Positions 7,552 to 16,617 of a stretch of 21,756 bases of DNA are shown here, piece by piece (position 1 is the stretch's first letter; each line of letters begins with the position of its first letter). Both the position numbers and the translations under genes were made by a program. The notes under the pieces are model-generated. The model was given only the letters and a program-made list of their open reading frames with translations, did not search any database and was not told where the DNA came from. The stretch is taken from positions 1-21,756 of the forward strand of contig CAZKCI010000077.1 in NCBI GenBank assembly GCA_964551475.1. Direction: 5' to 3'. The DNA comes from CAZKCI01 sp964551475 (GTDB taxonomy: Bacteria; Auribacterota; Erginobacteria; Erginobacterales; CAZKCI01).

Positions 7552-10500
7552 ATGAAAAGGATCTGGTTCGTGGTGTGCGGTCTGTGGCTGCTGGCCGGGC
7601 GGGCCCCGGCCCGGGAGGTCGGAGTAATAGAAGACGGATCGGGGAACCGGGAGATCGTGGAAGGCCGGGGGATCACGGCCAAGATCTTCGACGGCGAGCG
7701 GGAGGTGATGACCTCCCGCCTCAGCCTCGAGGAGGTTCGAGGCTACATCGTCGAGTTCCGAACGCCGCCCCTCACAGTCTCCGGCCGGCGCGCGATGTCC
7801 GCCGCCGCCCGGGCGCGGACAGCCGCGGCCCAGGAGCGGGAGCGCGCGGATTTCCGGACCGACCTTTCCCGCCTGGAGAGCGCACATAATTCCCGATACT
7901 CCGAACGGGTCTCCGGCCGCGTCCGCTTCGACTACCGGGTCGCCCTCAACGGGATGGCGATCACCACCCATCGGCTGGTGGCCGAGGAGATCGAAAAGCT
8001 CCCCTATGTGAAGAGGATCGGGGAGGACCGGGAGGTCCGAGCCCTGGACGAGGAGAGCAACCGGCTGATCCAGGCCGACCGCGTCTGGTCCGAGTTGGGC
8101 GCCGACGGGTCGGGAGAGGTCATCGCGATCATAGACACCGGCATCGACGGCACCCACCCGGCGCTCGCGGGGGGGAAGGTGATCGGGGGTTACGACTTCG
8201 TCAACGGCGATTCCGACCCCATGGACGACCACGGCCACGGGACCCACTGCGCGGGGATCGCCGCCGCGAACTGCCCGGAGCTGAAGGGAGTGGCGCCTGG
8301 GGCGAGTCTCCTCGCGGTGAAGGTGCTGGGAGCCAACGGCAGCGGCCTGTCTTCCTGGGTGATCGCCGGGATCGAGTATGCCGTGAACCCCGACCGCGAC
8401 CCGGCGACCGACGACGCCGTGGACGTGATCAGCATGAGCTTGGGCGGACCCGGCGATCCCGACGACCCACTCTCCGCCGCGATCGACAACGCCGCCGGCA
8501 ACGGCGTGGTCTGCGCCGTGGCCGCGGCGAACGCCGGCCCCGGCTATTATACCGTCGCCTCGCCGGGGTGCGCCCGGACGGCGGTGACGGTAGGGGCGTC
8601 CAGCAAGGAGGACGAGATCGCTTCCTTCAGCTCCCGGGGACCGGTGACGAACACCTTCGAGATCAAGCCCGATGTGCTCGCCCCGGGGGTGGCGATCACC
8701 TCCTCCATCCCGGGAGGCGGCTATGCCTCCTGGCGGGGCACGTCCATGGCCACACCACACGTGGCCGGCGCGGCGGCGCTCCTCCGCCAGCTTCATCCCT
8801 CCTGGACGCCCGGCGAGATCAAAGCGGCGCTGATTGAAACCGCGCGGGACATCGGAGAAAACGTCTGGACACAGGGGGGAGGAAGGATCGACGTTTACGA
8901 GGCGGCGAAGCGGACGGCGGTCGTCACCCCGGCGGTCCTGAACCTGGGATCCGTGGACGCCCACGTCGCGGTCTGGACGAAGGCGGAACGGCTCACCGTG
9001 CACAATACCTCCGCCGAACCCAGGGTGTTTGCCATCTCCGCCCGGGGCGATTACCCGGGCGTCTCCTATGCGTTCAACCCCGCCGAAGTGACGGTTCCTT
9101 CCGGAGGGAGCGCGGAGGTCGACTTCACGATTGCCATCGACAACAGCCTCCTGCCCTATGATCCCAGCTCGCCGCCGTCCTATACCGGCGCGGTCATGGT
9201 CCGGTCCGACGAGGGGACGCTCAACCTCCCCTTCGCCTTCCTGAAACACAAGGTTCTGGAACTGACCTTCGACGAGAACCCCTGGGTCGTCAGCGTGATC
9301 AACCGCGCCGGCGGGGAGAGATATTATTTGCATCACCCCGGCAACTACGTCCGGATCCTGGTGTCCGGCGGCGAGTACGACGTTATCGTGACCTTCCTAG
9401 GGGCGGAGCGGGTCTTCCGGGAGAACGTGCCCGTATCCGAGACAACTGCTTTGACCATCACCACGGCCGATGCCGTGCACGAGGTCAGAGTCCACGCGGT
9501 GGATGCCGAAGGCCGGGAGCAATACCTCTATCTCCCCCAGGGCATGCTGACCATTACCGGCCTGGACTCGGGCTTCGCCACGGCGTTTCTCGGGGGTATG
9601 GGGGATACGTTCCGCTTCTCCGACGTGAGCGATCGCTATCCGATGGATCTCAAACTCAGGATATTCCCCGCCGGAGAGGAGGGGGCGCTCTACGAGTTCC
9701 CCTTCGCCCTCGAGGACGGGATCAGCGCCTCCCTCGACCTCCGGACCGACCCCGCGCTCTTTAGGCGCGTGGTGCACCGCTACGCGGCCGACCCCGGGGT
9801 CTCGCAGATTTTCTTTATGCCCTTTTTCTCCGCCCCCTACATCAGCTACGGATACGTCATGCTGAGGGAGGGCTCCCCCTATCTGCTGGAGGAGCCCTTC
9901 GAGGTGGTCGGGTACTACCATGCCAGCCCTTCGGCGGAGTACGGGATCGTGGACAGCCATCAGGAGATGGTCGACGTCTCCTCCGGATGGGAACAATCCT
10001 GGAACAATCCGGTGACATTCCGGACGACCTGCATCCGGTCCGAGCGGGAGGGCGGCATTTCCTTCCGCAAGGGGAAAGAGCCTGCCGCGTGGTTCACCGC
10101 GACGGAGGCTTTCGTTGCGGTCGACCACGGGAGGTCCGCCCCCGCTTTCACGGGCAGGATGTACAACTCTCCGACGATGGTCCTGCTCAAAAGCAACAAC
10201 CCCCAGGCTTCGGGCTATAACTTTTTCGTCACTCCTTGGGGAGACCTGCGGGCGGACGCGCCCCTGGCCTACGAGCTGCGCTCCCCGGACGGTGTCGTGG
10301 AGGCGGGCATGCTAAGCAATGGCTACGGGGACGAGGTGAAGTATCAACGCACCGGCCTGGCCAAAGGCGGCTATGAGTATTCCATCGCCTTCGACAGTTA
10401 CTACCTGGCGGGAGTTCCCGGCTCGGCCCGGGCGCTCCTTAAGTTCGACACGTCCCGGGCCGACCGCAACCCTCCCTACCTCTGGAGGATGGACATCCTC

Positions 10501-11535
10501 TCCCGGGGCCGCTTCCGGGACATCGTAGATCCGGCCGAGCCGACGACGGCAGCGTTCTCGATTTTCGATGAGGGCGATATCTCCTCGGTGGGCCTCGCGC
10601 TGCGTCCGTTCGGCCGGGGGGAGTGGGAGCCCCTGACCCTGTCGTCGTCCGGAGAACGGTACGAAGCCGTCCTGCCCGGCGACCTGCCGTACGGTTACTA
10701 CTCTCTGGGCATTACGGCCGAGGACGTCTCGGGGAATTCCCTGACCTGCGAGGCGGAGCCGGCCTTCCTTTGCCGCCCGGCCGGGTCGGGCGCTTCCGGG
10801 CTCGACTCCGGGGACTATAACGGCGACGGCCGAGCCGACATCGCTTGCTTCCAGCCACAGAGGGCGCGCTGGGCGATCCGGGGGATCGGCGCCTTCCCGT
10901 TCGGCGCCGACGGCGACCTCCCCGTTTCCGGCGATTACAACGGGGACGGGCAGACCGACCCCGCGGTCTATCGCCCGTCCTCGGGGATGTGGGCGGTCCG
11001 CGGCATCACGCGTTTCTATTTCGGGGCGGCGAACGACCAGCCGGTCCCCGGGGACTACGACGGCGATGGCCGTTGCGAGGCCGCGGTCTTCCGCTCCGAT
11101 GGGGGGCGGTGGGCGATGCGGGGAGGCGAGAGGATCTATCTCGGCGCCCACGGCGATCAGCCCGCGCCGGGAGATTACGACGGGGATGGGAGAAAGGAGC
11201 CCGCGGTCTTCCGGGCCGCCGCCTCCCTCTGGAGCGTTGGGGGCCTGACCCGGTTCCATTTCGGGGCAGAAAGCGACCAGCCGGTGGTCGGCGACTACGA
11301 CGGGGACGGAACCTCGAACGCCGGGATCTTCCGGCCGTCAACGGAACTGTGGGCGGTGCGGGATGAGACCCGGTTTTATTTCGGGGAAGCGGGAGACAGA
11401 CCGGTTCCCGCGGATTTCGACGGGGACACTGCCGACGAGGCCGGGGTCTTCATCCCATCCCCCGGCCGGTGGATGGTGAGGGGGATTACCGGCGCGTACT
11501 ACGGTTCGGAGGAAGATCTACCGGCGACAAGATAG
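7552..11535 (+). CDS. Exported subtilisin-like (S8) serine protease with six-repeat module
   Basis: The 1327-aa protein starts at the ATG preceded by GGAGGAGG (7539-7546). It has a signal peptide (about residues 1-20). An I9-like inhibitory propeptide region follows (about 60-165, with GYIVEF and ALNGMAITTHRLVAEEIEKL). The S8 catalytic domain (about 180-470) has Asp195 in IDTGID, His229 in HGHGTHCAG, oxyanion Asn327 and Ser398 in GTSMATPHVAG, so it should be active. Residues about 475-560 look like the Fn3-like domain that follows the catalytic domain in C5a-peptidase-type subtilases. A long unassigned beta-rich stretch continues to about 1080. Six calcium-type repeats (about 1084-1327) end GSEEDLPATR; the usual TP linker is absent. 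It sits among three proteins sharing the same C-terminal module, so it could process them or act on outside substrates. It converges with kdpE, with only 34 bases between and no clear terminator. Confidence 0.95.
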   Translation: MKRIWFVVCGLWLLAGRAPAREVGVIEDGSGNREIVEGRGITAKIFDGEREVMTSRLSLEEVRGYIVEFRTPPLTVSGRRAMSAAARARTAAAQERERADFRTDLSRLESAHNSRYSERVSGRVRFDYRVALNGMAITTHRLVAEEIEKLPYVKRIGEDREVRALDEESNRLIQADRVWSELGADGSGEVIAIIDTGIDGTHPALAGGKVIGGYDFVNGDSDPMDDHGHGTHCAGIAAANCPELKGVAPGASLLAVKVLGANGSGLSSWVIAGIEYAVNPDRDPATDDAVDVISMSLGGPGDPDDPLSAAIDNAAGNGVVCAVAAANAGPGYYTVASPGCARTAVTVGASSKEDEIASFSSRGPVTNTFEIKPDVLAPGVAITSSIPGGGYASWRGTSMATPHVAGAAALLRQLHPSWTPGEIKAALIETARDIGENVWTQGGGRIDVYEAAKRTAVVTPAVLNLGSVDAHVAVWTKAERLTVHNTSAEPRVFAISARGDYPGVSYAFNPAEVTVPSGGSAEVDFTIAIDNSLLPYDPSSPPSYTGAVMVRSDEGTLNLPFAFLKHKVLELTFDENPWVVSVINRAGGERYYLHHPGNYVRILVSGGEYDVIVTFLGAERVFRENVPVSETTALTITTADAVHEVRVHAVDAEGREQYLYLPQGMLTITGLDSGFATAFLGGMGDTFRFSDVSDRYPMDLKLRIFPAGEEGALYEFPFALEDGISASLDLRTDPALFRRVVHRYAADPGVSQIFFMPFFSAPYISYGYVMLREGSPYLLEEPFEVVGYYHASPSAEYGIVDSHQEMVDVSSGWEQSWNNPVTFRTTCIRSEREGGISFRKGKEPAAWFTATEAFVAVDHGRSAPAFTGRMYNSPTMVLLKSNNPQASGYNFFVTPWGDLRADAPLAYELRSPDGVVEAGMLSNGYGDEVKYQRTGLAKGGYEYSIAFDSYYLAGVPGSARALLKFDTSRADRNPPYLWRMDILSRGRFRDIVDPAEPTTAAFSIFDEGDISSVGLALRPFGRGEWEPLTLSSSGERYEAVLPGDLPYGYYSLGITAEDVSGNSLTCEAEPAFLCRPAGSGASGLDSGDYNGDGRADIACFQPQRARWAIRGIGAFPFGADGDLPVSGDYNGDGQTDPAVYRPSSGMWAVRGITRFYFGAANDQPVPGDYDGDGRCEAAVFRSDGGRWAMRGGERIYLGAHGDQPAPGDYDGDGRKEPAVFRAAASLWSVGGLTRFHFGAESDQPVVGDYDGDGTSNAGIFRPSTELWAVRDETRFYFGEAGDRPVPADFDGDTADEAGVFIPSPGRWMVRGITGAYYGSEEDLPATR

Positions 11536-11569
11536 GGAATAGTTCGGCCCTGGTTCCACGAGCCAAAGA

Positions 11570-12268
11570 TCATTTCGCTTCGGCCATGCGATAACCGATT
11601 CCGGGTTCGGTCATGATCAAACGGGGCTGGGTCGGATCGGATTCGATCTTTTTGCGAAGATGGTTTACGTACACACGCAGGTACTGAGACTGTTCCTCCG
11701 CGGTCGGTCCCCAGACGGCGCGGAGCAATTGGCTGTGGGTCACCACTTTCCCCTCGTTTTGGGCCAGAATCCGAAGTAGGGCGTATTCTGTCGCGGTCAG
11801 ATGAATTTCCCGGCCGTCCCGGACGGTCTTTCGGGAGAGGAAATCGATATGGAATCCCCCGGAGCGATAAAACGGATTTTCCGGCTCCACCGGGGAATGT
11901 CGGCGGATCGCGCGCAGGCGCGCGGCCAACTCGTCGGCGTGGAAAGGTTTGGTCAGGTAATCGTCCGCTCCCCGGTCCAAGGCGGCCACCTTTTCCTCCA
12001 CGTCCTGCCTGACCGAGAGGATCAAAACGGGGATGGTGCTCCACTCCCGCAGACGCCTGAGCACTTCCACCCCTTCCATGTCCGGTAAACCCAGATCAAG
12101 CACGATCACGTCGGGACGCCGGTAGACGGTGGCAGTCAGACCTTCCTGCCCCGAGGTCGCCTCATAGACGATATAACCTTCCGATTCTAGCGTCAGGCGC
12201 ATCAGGCGGCGAATCTGGACCTCGTCGTCGATGACCAGCGCCACGGGTTTGTTTTCCGCAGCGGTCAT
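11570..12268 (-). CDS. kdpE: KdpE-like response regulator
   Basis: This is a 232-aa OmpR/PhoB-class regulator. The receiver domain (about residues 8-120) has acidic pocket Asp14/Asp15, phosphoacceptor Asp58 in VLDLGLPD and Lys107 in TKPF. The C-terminal winged-helix domain (about 135-230) has the LTATEYALLRILAQN and YLRVYVNHLRKKIE features typical of KdpE. Its ATG overlaps the stop of the upstream kinase gene by 4 bases (ATGA), so the two are translationally coupled. KdpE normally switches on kdpFABC, but none is present here. Its neighbours are Trk genes, which are the likely local target (inference). It is the last gene of the minus-strand run. Confidence 0.9.
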   Translation of the reverse strand: MTAAENKPVALVIDDEVQIRRLMRLTLESEGYIVYEATSGQEGLTATVYRRPDVIVLDLGLPDMEGVEVLRRLREWSTIPVLILSVRQDVEEKVAALDRGADDYLTKPFHADELAARLRAIRRHSPVEPENPFYRSGGFHIDFLSRKTVRDGREIHLTATEYALLRILAQNEGKVVTHSQLLRAVWGPTAEEQSQYLRVYVNHLRKKIESDPTQPRLIMTEPGIGYRMAEAK

Positions 12269-14280
12269 ACGCTGGGAGGCACTCTCTTCGTTTCCACCGG
12301 AATCCGCAAGATAAAGGTGGCACCGCGGTTCGGGTTGTTTTCCGTCGTGACTTCTCCCCCCATCGCCTGCATCAAGCCACGCACGATAGACAAACCTAAG
12401 CCGACTCCGCCGGGTGGGGCGTTCGGCCCGCGGAAGAACTTTTCGAAAACGTGGCCGGCCACTTCGGGCAGGAGTCCGGGACCTTCATCCATCACTCGGA
12501 GGAAGAGGTGATTCCCATCCAGGCGGGCCGAGACCGTGATCTGCGAATCCTCGGGACTATACCCGGCGGCGTTCGCCAGCAGATTGGCCAGTGCCTGTTC
12601 CACGAAGGTGGAATCCGTTTTTACCGACGGCATATCGACCGCCCCGATGACGCGGAGACGGTGCTTCCCCAGCAGATCGCCCACCTGCTGGCATGCCGAA
12701 GCGATGATCTCATCCGGATCGGTCCACACCGGCGCGAGCGTGTACCGGCCCGTCTCGATCCGCGTCATGTTCAGCAGATTGTCCACGATCCTGCTCAAGC
12801 GGCCAGAAGCAGTTTCGATCTCATGAAGAAAGGCGGGGACATCCTGTCTATCCTTCGCGAGAGCAAGAACCTGCCGGGCATTGTCCGCAGAAGCCTGGAT
12901 CACCGCCAACGGCGTTTTGAGTTCGTGCGATACACAATCGAAGAGCGTTTTATAGAGCTTCTCCGATTCCTCCGCCATTTGCGCGCGCCCGGCTTCTTGA
13001 ATCAGCCAATAACGTTCGATCAGAACTGCGATTTGATCGGCGAAGGTTTCCAGCAATTCCCGTTCGTCTAAAGATAGGGGGGGGCGAGGACCAAAATGGA
13101 CAATCAGAACGCCGACCGTGGTCTTGCCGGTTTGAAGAGGCAGGTGCAGCAAGCCGGTTTCCGGAGAGGTATCGGTAAAACGGCCGCCGGGACGACCGTG
13201 CCGCAACGTCCAGGCGGCCAAGTCCTTATCTTTAGCGTCTAAAGGCCGCATGCGGGGAGACTGGGAATGGGCAGTGAGCCGTCCGTTCTTGCCGATCAAG
13301 AGGATGGCGGATTGCGCGTTGAACGCATTCTCGATTTCTTGGGCGGCCCGGCGCAGTCCCTCGTCCAAAGTCGTGCTTTCCACCACCCCTTGGGTGAGAC
13401 GGTACAGAGCGACGGTGCGCTGCTCGCGCTTGCGCTCAGCTATTTCCCGGAAGCGCACCCGGGCCGTCAATTGACTGATAACGAGCGCGACGACAAAGTA
13501 CATGACGAACATCAGCCCGTCTTGGAAATGACCGATCCGCAGGGTGAACAGTGGCGGAATGAAAAGAAAATTCCAGAGCACGGCGCTCAAGGCGGCGATG
13601 AGAAGAATGACCGCCCGCCGCAGTCGGGTGGCGAGGAAAACCACCAGCGACAGGTAAATAAGGGCGATGGCCCAATAACCGGTGATCTCCCGCACCAACC
13701 AGCAGGCCCCGGTCACCCCCGCCACGGACAGCAGACCGACGACCGCTTCCCGCATGCTCGACCGGAGATCGGCCGCCTGCTCCGCTGATGGAGAAGGACG
13801 ATCCGAGAGGGCCTCGGATCGAACGACGCTGATGTCGATATCCCCGCTCCGGCGGATCAGACGATCCGCCAGCGAGCCGCCGCGGAGAAATTCCCGCCAA
13901 GCGTTTCCTCGGGGCTTGCCGACCACGATCTGCGTTACGTTCTCTTCCCGCGCGACCCGCAAAAGCGTCCCGATGAGATCCTCGCCGGCGATGGTGATCA
14001 CCGAGGCTCCCAGGGAACGGGCCAGGGAAAGTGTTCTCACCAGATGTTTCTTTTCTTCCGCGCGTACGGAATCGGGAGGTTGCACGTGCACGGCCAACCA
14101 GGGCGCGCCCAGAGTCGACGCCGAATGCTGGGTCCAGCGGACCAGGGCTTCGGAAAACGGGCTAGGCCCGACGGCGACCAGGAGTTTGGATGCGGCAAAT
14201 TTTCCAGGGCGCGGCGACCTCTCCGTTCGCCGAATCGCTGATAGGATAGGGTCAGGGTTTAGTTTCGGCACGTCATTCAT
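12265..14280 (-). CDS. kdpD: KdpD-like sensor histidine kinase lacking the KdpD N-terminal domain
   Basis: The 671-aa protein has, in order: a UspA-like domain (about 32-150); four DUF4118-type membrane helices (about 170-275); a GAF-like region (about 300-430); a HisKA domain with His452 in SHELKTP; and a HATPase domain with ANLLANAAGYSP, DEGPGL and GVGLGLSIV boxes. Standard KdpD is near 890 residues and begins with a Walker-type KdpD domain of about 210 residues that is absent here. The kinase therefore senses through the USP, membrane and GAF parts only. The ATG at 14280 is chosen because a TATAAT lies at 14298-14293 and would give an almost leaderless message. An in-frame ATG at 14304 adds eight residues. 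Neither has a ribosome binding site. Confidence 0.9.
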   Translation of the reverse strand: MNDVPKLNPDPILSAIRRTERSPRPGKFAASKLLVAVGPSPFSEALVRWTQHSASTLGAPWLAVHVQPPDSVRAEEKKHLVRTLSLARSLGASVITIAGEDLIGTLLRVAREENVTQIVVGKPRGNAWREFLRGGSLADRLIRRSGDIDISVVRSEALSDRPSPSAEQAADLRSSMREAVVGLLSVAGVTGACWLVREITGYWAIALIYLSLVVFLATRLRRAVILLIAALSAVLWNFLFIPPLFTLRIGHFQDGLMFVMYFVVALVISQLTARVRFREIAERKREQRTVALYRLTQGVVESTTLDEGLRRAAQEIENAFNAQSAILLIGKNGRLTAHSQSPRMRPLDAKDKDLAAWTLRHGRPGGRFTDTSPETGLLHLPLQTGKTTVGVLIVHFGPRPPLSLDERELLETFADQIAVLIERYWLIQEAGRAQMAEESEKLYKTLFDCVSHELKTPLAVIQASADNARQVLALAKDRQDVPAFLHEIETASGRLSRIVDNLLNMTRIETGRYTLAPVWTDPDEIIASACQQVGDLLGKHRLRVIGAVDMPSVKTDSTFVEQALANLLANAAGYSPEDSQITVSARLDGNHLFLRVMDEGPGLLPEVAGHVFEKFFRGPNAPPGGVGLGLSIVRGLMQAMGGEVTTENNPNRGATFILRIPVETKRVPPSV

Positions 14281-14399
14281 ACGATATTTGAAATTATATC
14301 TCATGCGGAGGAGGGGAAAGAGGAGAACATTCGCAGGACTTTCGCCGGGCGGCCCGACCGGCGGCGAAGGTGAAACCAGGTGTTGGATCGCCCCGGAGA

Positions 14400-14906
14400 T
14401 CAGGTCTTCGCCGCCGGTGAAATCCTTGCCTTCATGAAAGCTGCGGCGGCCACTGATATCAGTGTGAGCAGAACCGAGATGAGGATTTTTCCCCCGGAAA
14501 GCGGGTGAGATACCTCCGTTCCCGGTCGAGTGATTTTTACTTCATCCGCCACGACACAGGTCTCGCCTCCGAGCCTCTGGGCATAACGGTAATAGATCCC
14601 CTTCACCTCCACCATGTCCCCGGAGTGAGAATAATCTCCCAGGCAGGCGATGGACTCGATCTGATCGCGGACGGCGCGGACGCCGATAGCGGTACCTTCC
14701 GGAGAGAGGACGTTCAACCAGTATCCCCCGCCCCGCTCCATGATGTCCCCGATCACTTCCCCGCGAATCGTCACTTCCCGGCCGTCATAGGCCGCGCCGG
14801 AAGAAATCAGCGTCTCGACCGGCGTGATCTCCCCGGCGGCGCACCGAGACCAGGGGATCAAGGTCAGGAGAGGGATGAGACGGGATAGCGTCATCCGGGC
14901 GGTCAT
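14400..14906 (-). CDS. Membrane-anchored OB-fold-like protein
   Basis: The 168-aa product has an N-terminal signal or membrane segment (about residues 6-24). A soluble beta-rich domain follows (about 30-125), with the VTIRGEVIGD, YWLNV and DMVEVKGIYY pattern of small OB-fold (tRNA_anti-like/BOF) proteins. It ends in a C-terminal transmembrane helix (about 138-160). It should therefore present an OB-like domain outside the cytoplasmic membrane. The ATG at 14906 follows GGGGGAAG at suitable distance and starts 4 bases after the trkH stop, so it is in the same operon. Its role with potassium uptake is unknown; I know of no established partner of this type for TrkH. Confidence 0.75.
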   Translation of the reverse strand: MTARMTLSRLIPLLTLIPWSRCAAGEITPVETLISSGAAYDGREVTIRGEVIGDIMERGGGYWLNVLSPEGTAIGVRAVRDQIESIACLGDYSHSGDMVEVKGIYYRYAQRLGGETCVVADEVKITRPGTEVSHPLSGGKILISVLLTLISVAAAAFMKARISPAAKT

Positions 14907-14910
14907 AACG

Positions 14911-16413
14911 TCACTTCCCCCGGAGAGCGGAGACTCCGAACGCCAGCAATCCGAACAAGGAAATGAACTCCAGCCTCCCCGCCCACATGGCGAACAGGTA
15001 ATAGATCTTCAACCCAGTCGGCATGGACGGGGCGGTGATCCCGCAGGAGAGGCCGGTGTTGCTCCCCGCCGAGGTGGATTCGAAGACCGCGTCCACGCCG
15101 GGATAGCCGTAGGCAATCCCCAGCACGCCTCCGCCGCAATAGAGGAGGAGGTACAGAATAACGATCAACCCCGCCATCTTCACGTGCTGGTCGGTGAGGA
15201 TGATATCCTTGATGTGGTGAAATTTAATGACGAGGACGGAATTTTCGGTCAGAACGATTCTTTTGATTTCCTGGTAGAGTCCCCGGGCCACGATCCCCAC
15301 CCGCAACCCCTTGATCCCGCCGGCGGTGGAACAGGCGCTGCCGCCGATCGCCATGGCCATGATGATGGCGACCATCGCCAGGCTCCCCCACGCTTTGATC
15401 TGCGTAGCGTAGACCGTCATGTTGCCGGTTGTGGTATGGGCGGAGAGAAGGGTATAGGCGGCCCGTCTCAGCAGGATGAAAGGATCGCCGTAGAGATGAG
15501 ACGGGATCAGGGCGAAGATCAGGATGGCGAAGGCGATCGCGACCGTCAGGGAGAAAGACCTGATTTCGATATTTTTCACTATTTCTTTCGGGTGGCCGCT
15601 CCAGACGGCGTAATGCAGGATAAAATTGAAGGACCCCAGGACGAAGATGAACAGGGTGACGATCTCCACCGCGAGGCTGTGATAGTACAGGATATTCTGT
15701 GATTGCGGGGCGAACCCCCCCGTACTCCACGCCCCCATGAACAACCACGCCGCCTGGAGCAGGGAACGCGGGAAGGCGAGGCCTTCCAGAGTAAGGGTTA
15801 CGAACAAAGCCGCGGTTCCCAGAAAAAGATAGGCGATGCTGATGTACCAGATCGCCCGACTGGTCTGGATCACGTTCGGAAGGAGCCGCTCCTCCTTGCC
15901 TTCCCCCACGTACATCATGTAGGCCCCGGCCGTCCCTTTGACCAGGAAAGACAAGACCAGAACGATCATCCCCTGCCCGCCCACGTAGGTCAGGAGGTGC
16001 CGCCACATGTTCAAGCCTTGGGAAACATGGTCCAGGTCGACAATCAGTACCAGCCCGGTGGTGGTGAAGCCGCTCATGACGTCGAAGACGGAATCGAGAT
16101 ACGACCCGTAGTGTCCGCTGAGCTGATAGGGGACGGCGCAGAGAAGCGTCGCCAGGATCCAGGAGACAGCCGCGATCGTCATGGAATGAAGCCAGCGGAG
16201 GCTTCCGGCCGCGCCGCGCCCCAAGAGGAGAAACACCACCCCGCTTAAAAAGCAGGCGTTGAATCCGATGACGAAATCGAGCGCGGCCGCCCATTCTTTG
16301 AAGGCCAGAGCGGTCGCCAGCGGGATGACTTGGAGAAAGGAGATCCCGCACAAGATCCTGCCGACGTAGCGGCTGATCAACTTGTAATCGTTCGGATATG
16401 GTCTGGAGATCAT
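14911..16413 (-). CDS. trkH: TrkH-type potassium channel subunit
   Basis: This 500-aa integral membrane protein belongs to the TrkH/KtrB superfamily and has roughly ten or more hydrophobic segments. Its four pore loops are visible: SGFTTTG, GAWSTGGF, SAHTTTGN and SAGSNTGLS. Each carries the glycine that lines the potassium filter. It should take up K+ across the cytoplasmic membrane under control of the cytoplasmic RCK ring made by the two TrkA-type proteins encoded upstream. Length and loop set fit a full protein. The start is the ATG at 16413; an earlier overlapping ATG at 16418 runs straight into a stop. There is no clear ribosome binding site. The 63-bp gap ahead of it carries the large inverted repeat at 16422-16470. 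Confidence 0.93.
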   Translation of the reverse strand: MISRPYPNDYKLISRYVGRILCGISFLQVIPLATALAFKEWAAALDFVIGFNACFLSGVVFLLLGRGAAGSLRWLHSMTIAAVSWILATLLCAVPYQLSGHYGSYLDSVFDVMSGFTTTGLVLIVDLDHVSQGLNMWRHLLTYVGGQGMIVLVLSFLVKGTAGAYMMYVGEGKEERLLPNVIQTSRAIWYISIAYLFLGTAALFVTLTLEGLAFPRSLLQAAWLFMGAWSTGGFAPQSQNILYYHSLAVEIVTLFIFVLGSFNFILHYAVWSGHPKEIVKNIEIRSFSLTVAIAFAILIFALIPSHLYGDPFILLRRAAYTLLSAHTTTGNMTVYATQIKAWGSLAMVAIIMAMAIGGSACSTAGGIKGLRVGIVARGLYQEIKRIVLTENSVLVIKFHHIKDIILTDQHVKMAGLIVILYLLLYCGGGVLGIAYGYPGVDAVFESTSAGSNTGLSCGITAPSMPTGLKIYYLFAMWAGRLEFISLFGLLAFGVSALRGK

Positions 16414-16421
16414 GCCATTTT

Positions 16422-16470
16422 TTTCCGAATTATTCGGGGGAATCGCTGATTTTCCCGAATAATTCGGAAA
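16422..16470. promoter_or_regulatory. Perfect 17-bp inverted repeat made of two 13-bp dyads
   Basis: TTTCCGAATTATTCGGG (16422-16438) is exactly reverse-complemented at 16454-16470, with 15 bases between. Each arm is itself a dyad, CCGAAT-A-ATTCGG, with centres at 16431 and 16461. The 30-bp spacing is close to three helical turns. It fits either two operator sites on one face of the DNA, or a long RNA hairpin ahead of trkH that could act as an attenuator or processing site. It has no long T-run on the minus strand, so it is not a standard terminator. Confidence 0.8.
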
Positions 16471-16476
16471 GCGGGG

Positions 16477-16617
16477 CTAGATAAAACGCGCTATGAGTAA
16501 GACCACCAGGGAGAGCAGGACCAGGAGGCAGGCCACGTAGAGAAGTTCCGTGGCGATGCCGATCAGGGACCCGACGATGGGCAAGATAGGTTTGGCCGAG
16601 GGTTTCACGACCGTCAC
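16477..16617 (-). CDS. 46-aa single-span membrane peptide in the Trk operon
   Basis: The frame begins with GTG at 16617-16615, overlapping the TGA of the upstream trkA gene by 4 bases (GTGA), and ends TAG at 16479-16477. The peptide starts MTVVKPSAKPILP, followed by one long hydrophobic helix (about residues 12-42) and a short ARFI end. A second GTG nine bases in is an alternative start. The stop-start overlap, the helix and the operon position argue that it is real. Size and topology recall KdpF, the small peptide that stabilises the Kdp pump, but I see no sequence similarity I can vouch for. It may stabilise or tune TrkH (inference). Confidence 0.65.
   Translation of the reverse strand: MTVVKPSAKPILPIVGSLIGIATELLYVACLLVLLSLVVLLIARFI

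Noticed and set aside
7435..9336. 633-codon open frame on the minus strand
   Set aside because: It lies opposite the subtilase propeptide and catalytic domain, whose motifs prove the plus strand is coding.
14824..15702. 292-codon plus-strand frame opposite trkH
   Set aside because: Asp/Gly/His-rich composition with no motif; the TrkH pore loops on the minus strand show which frame is real.
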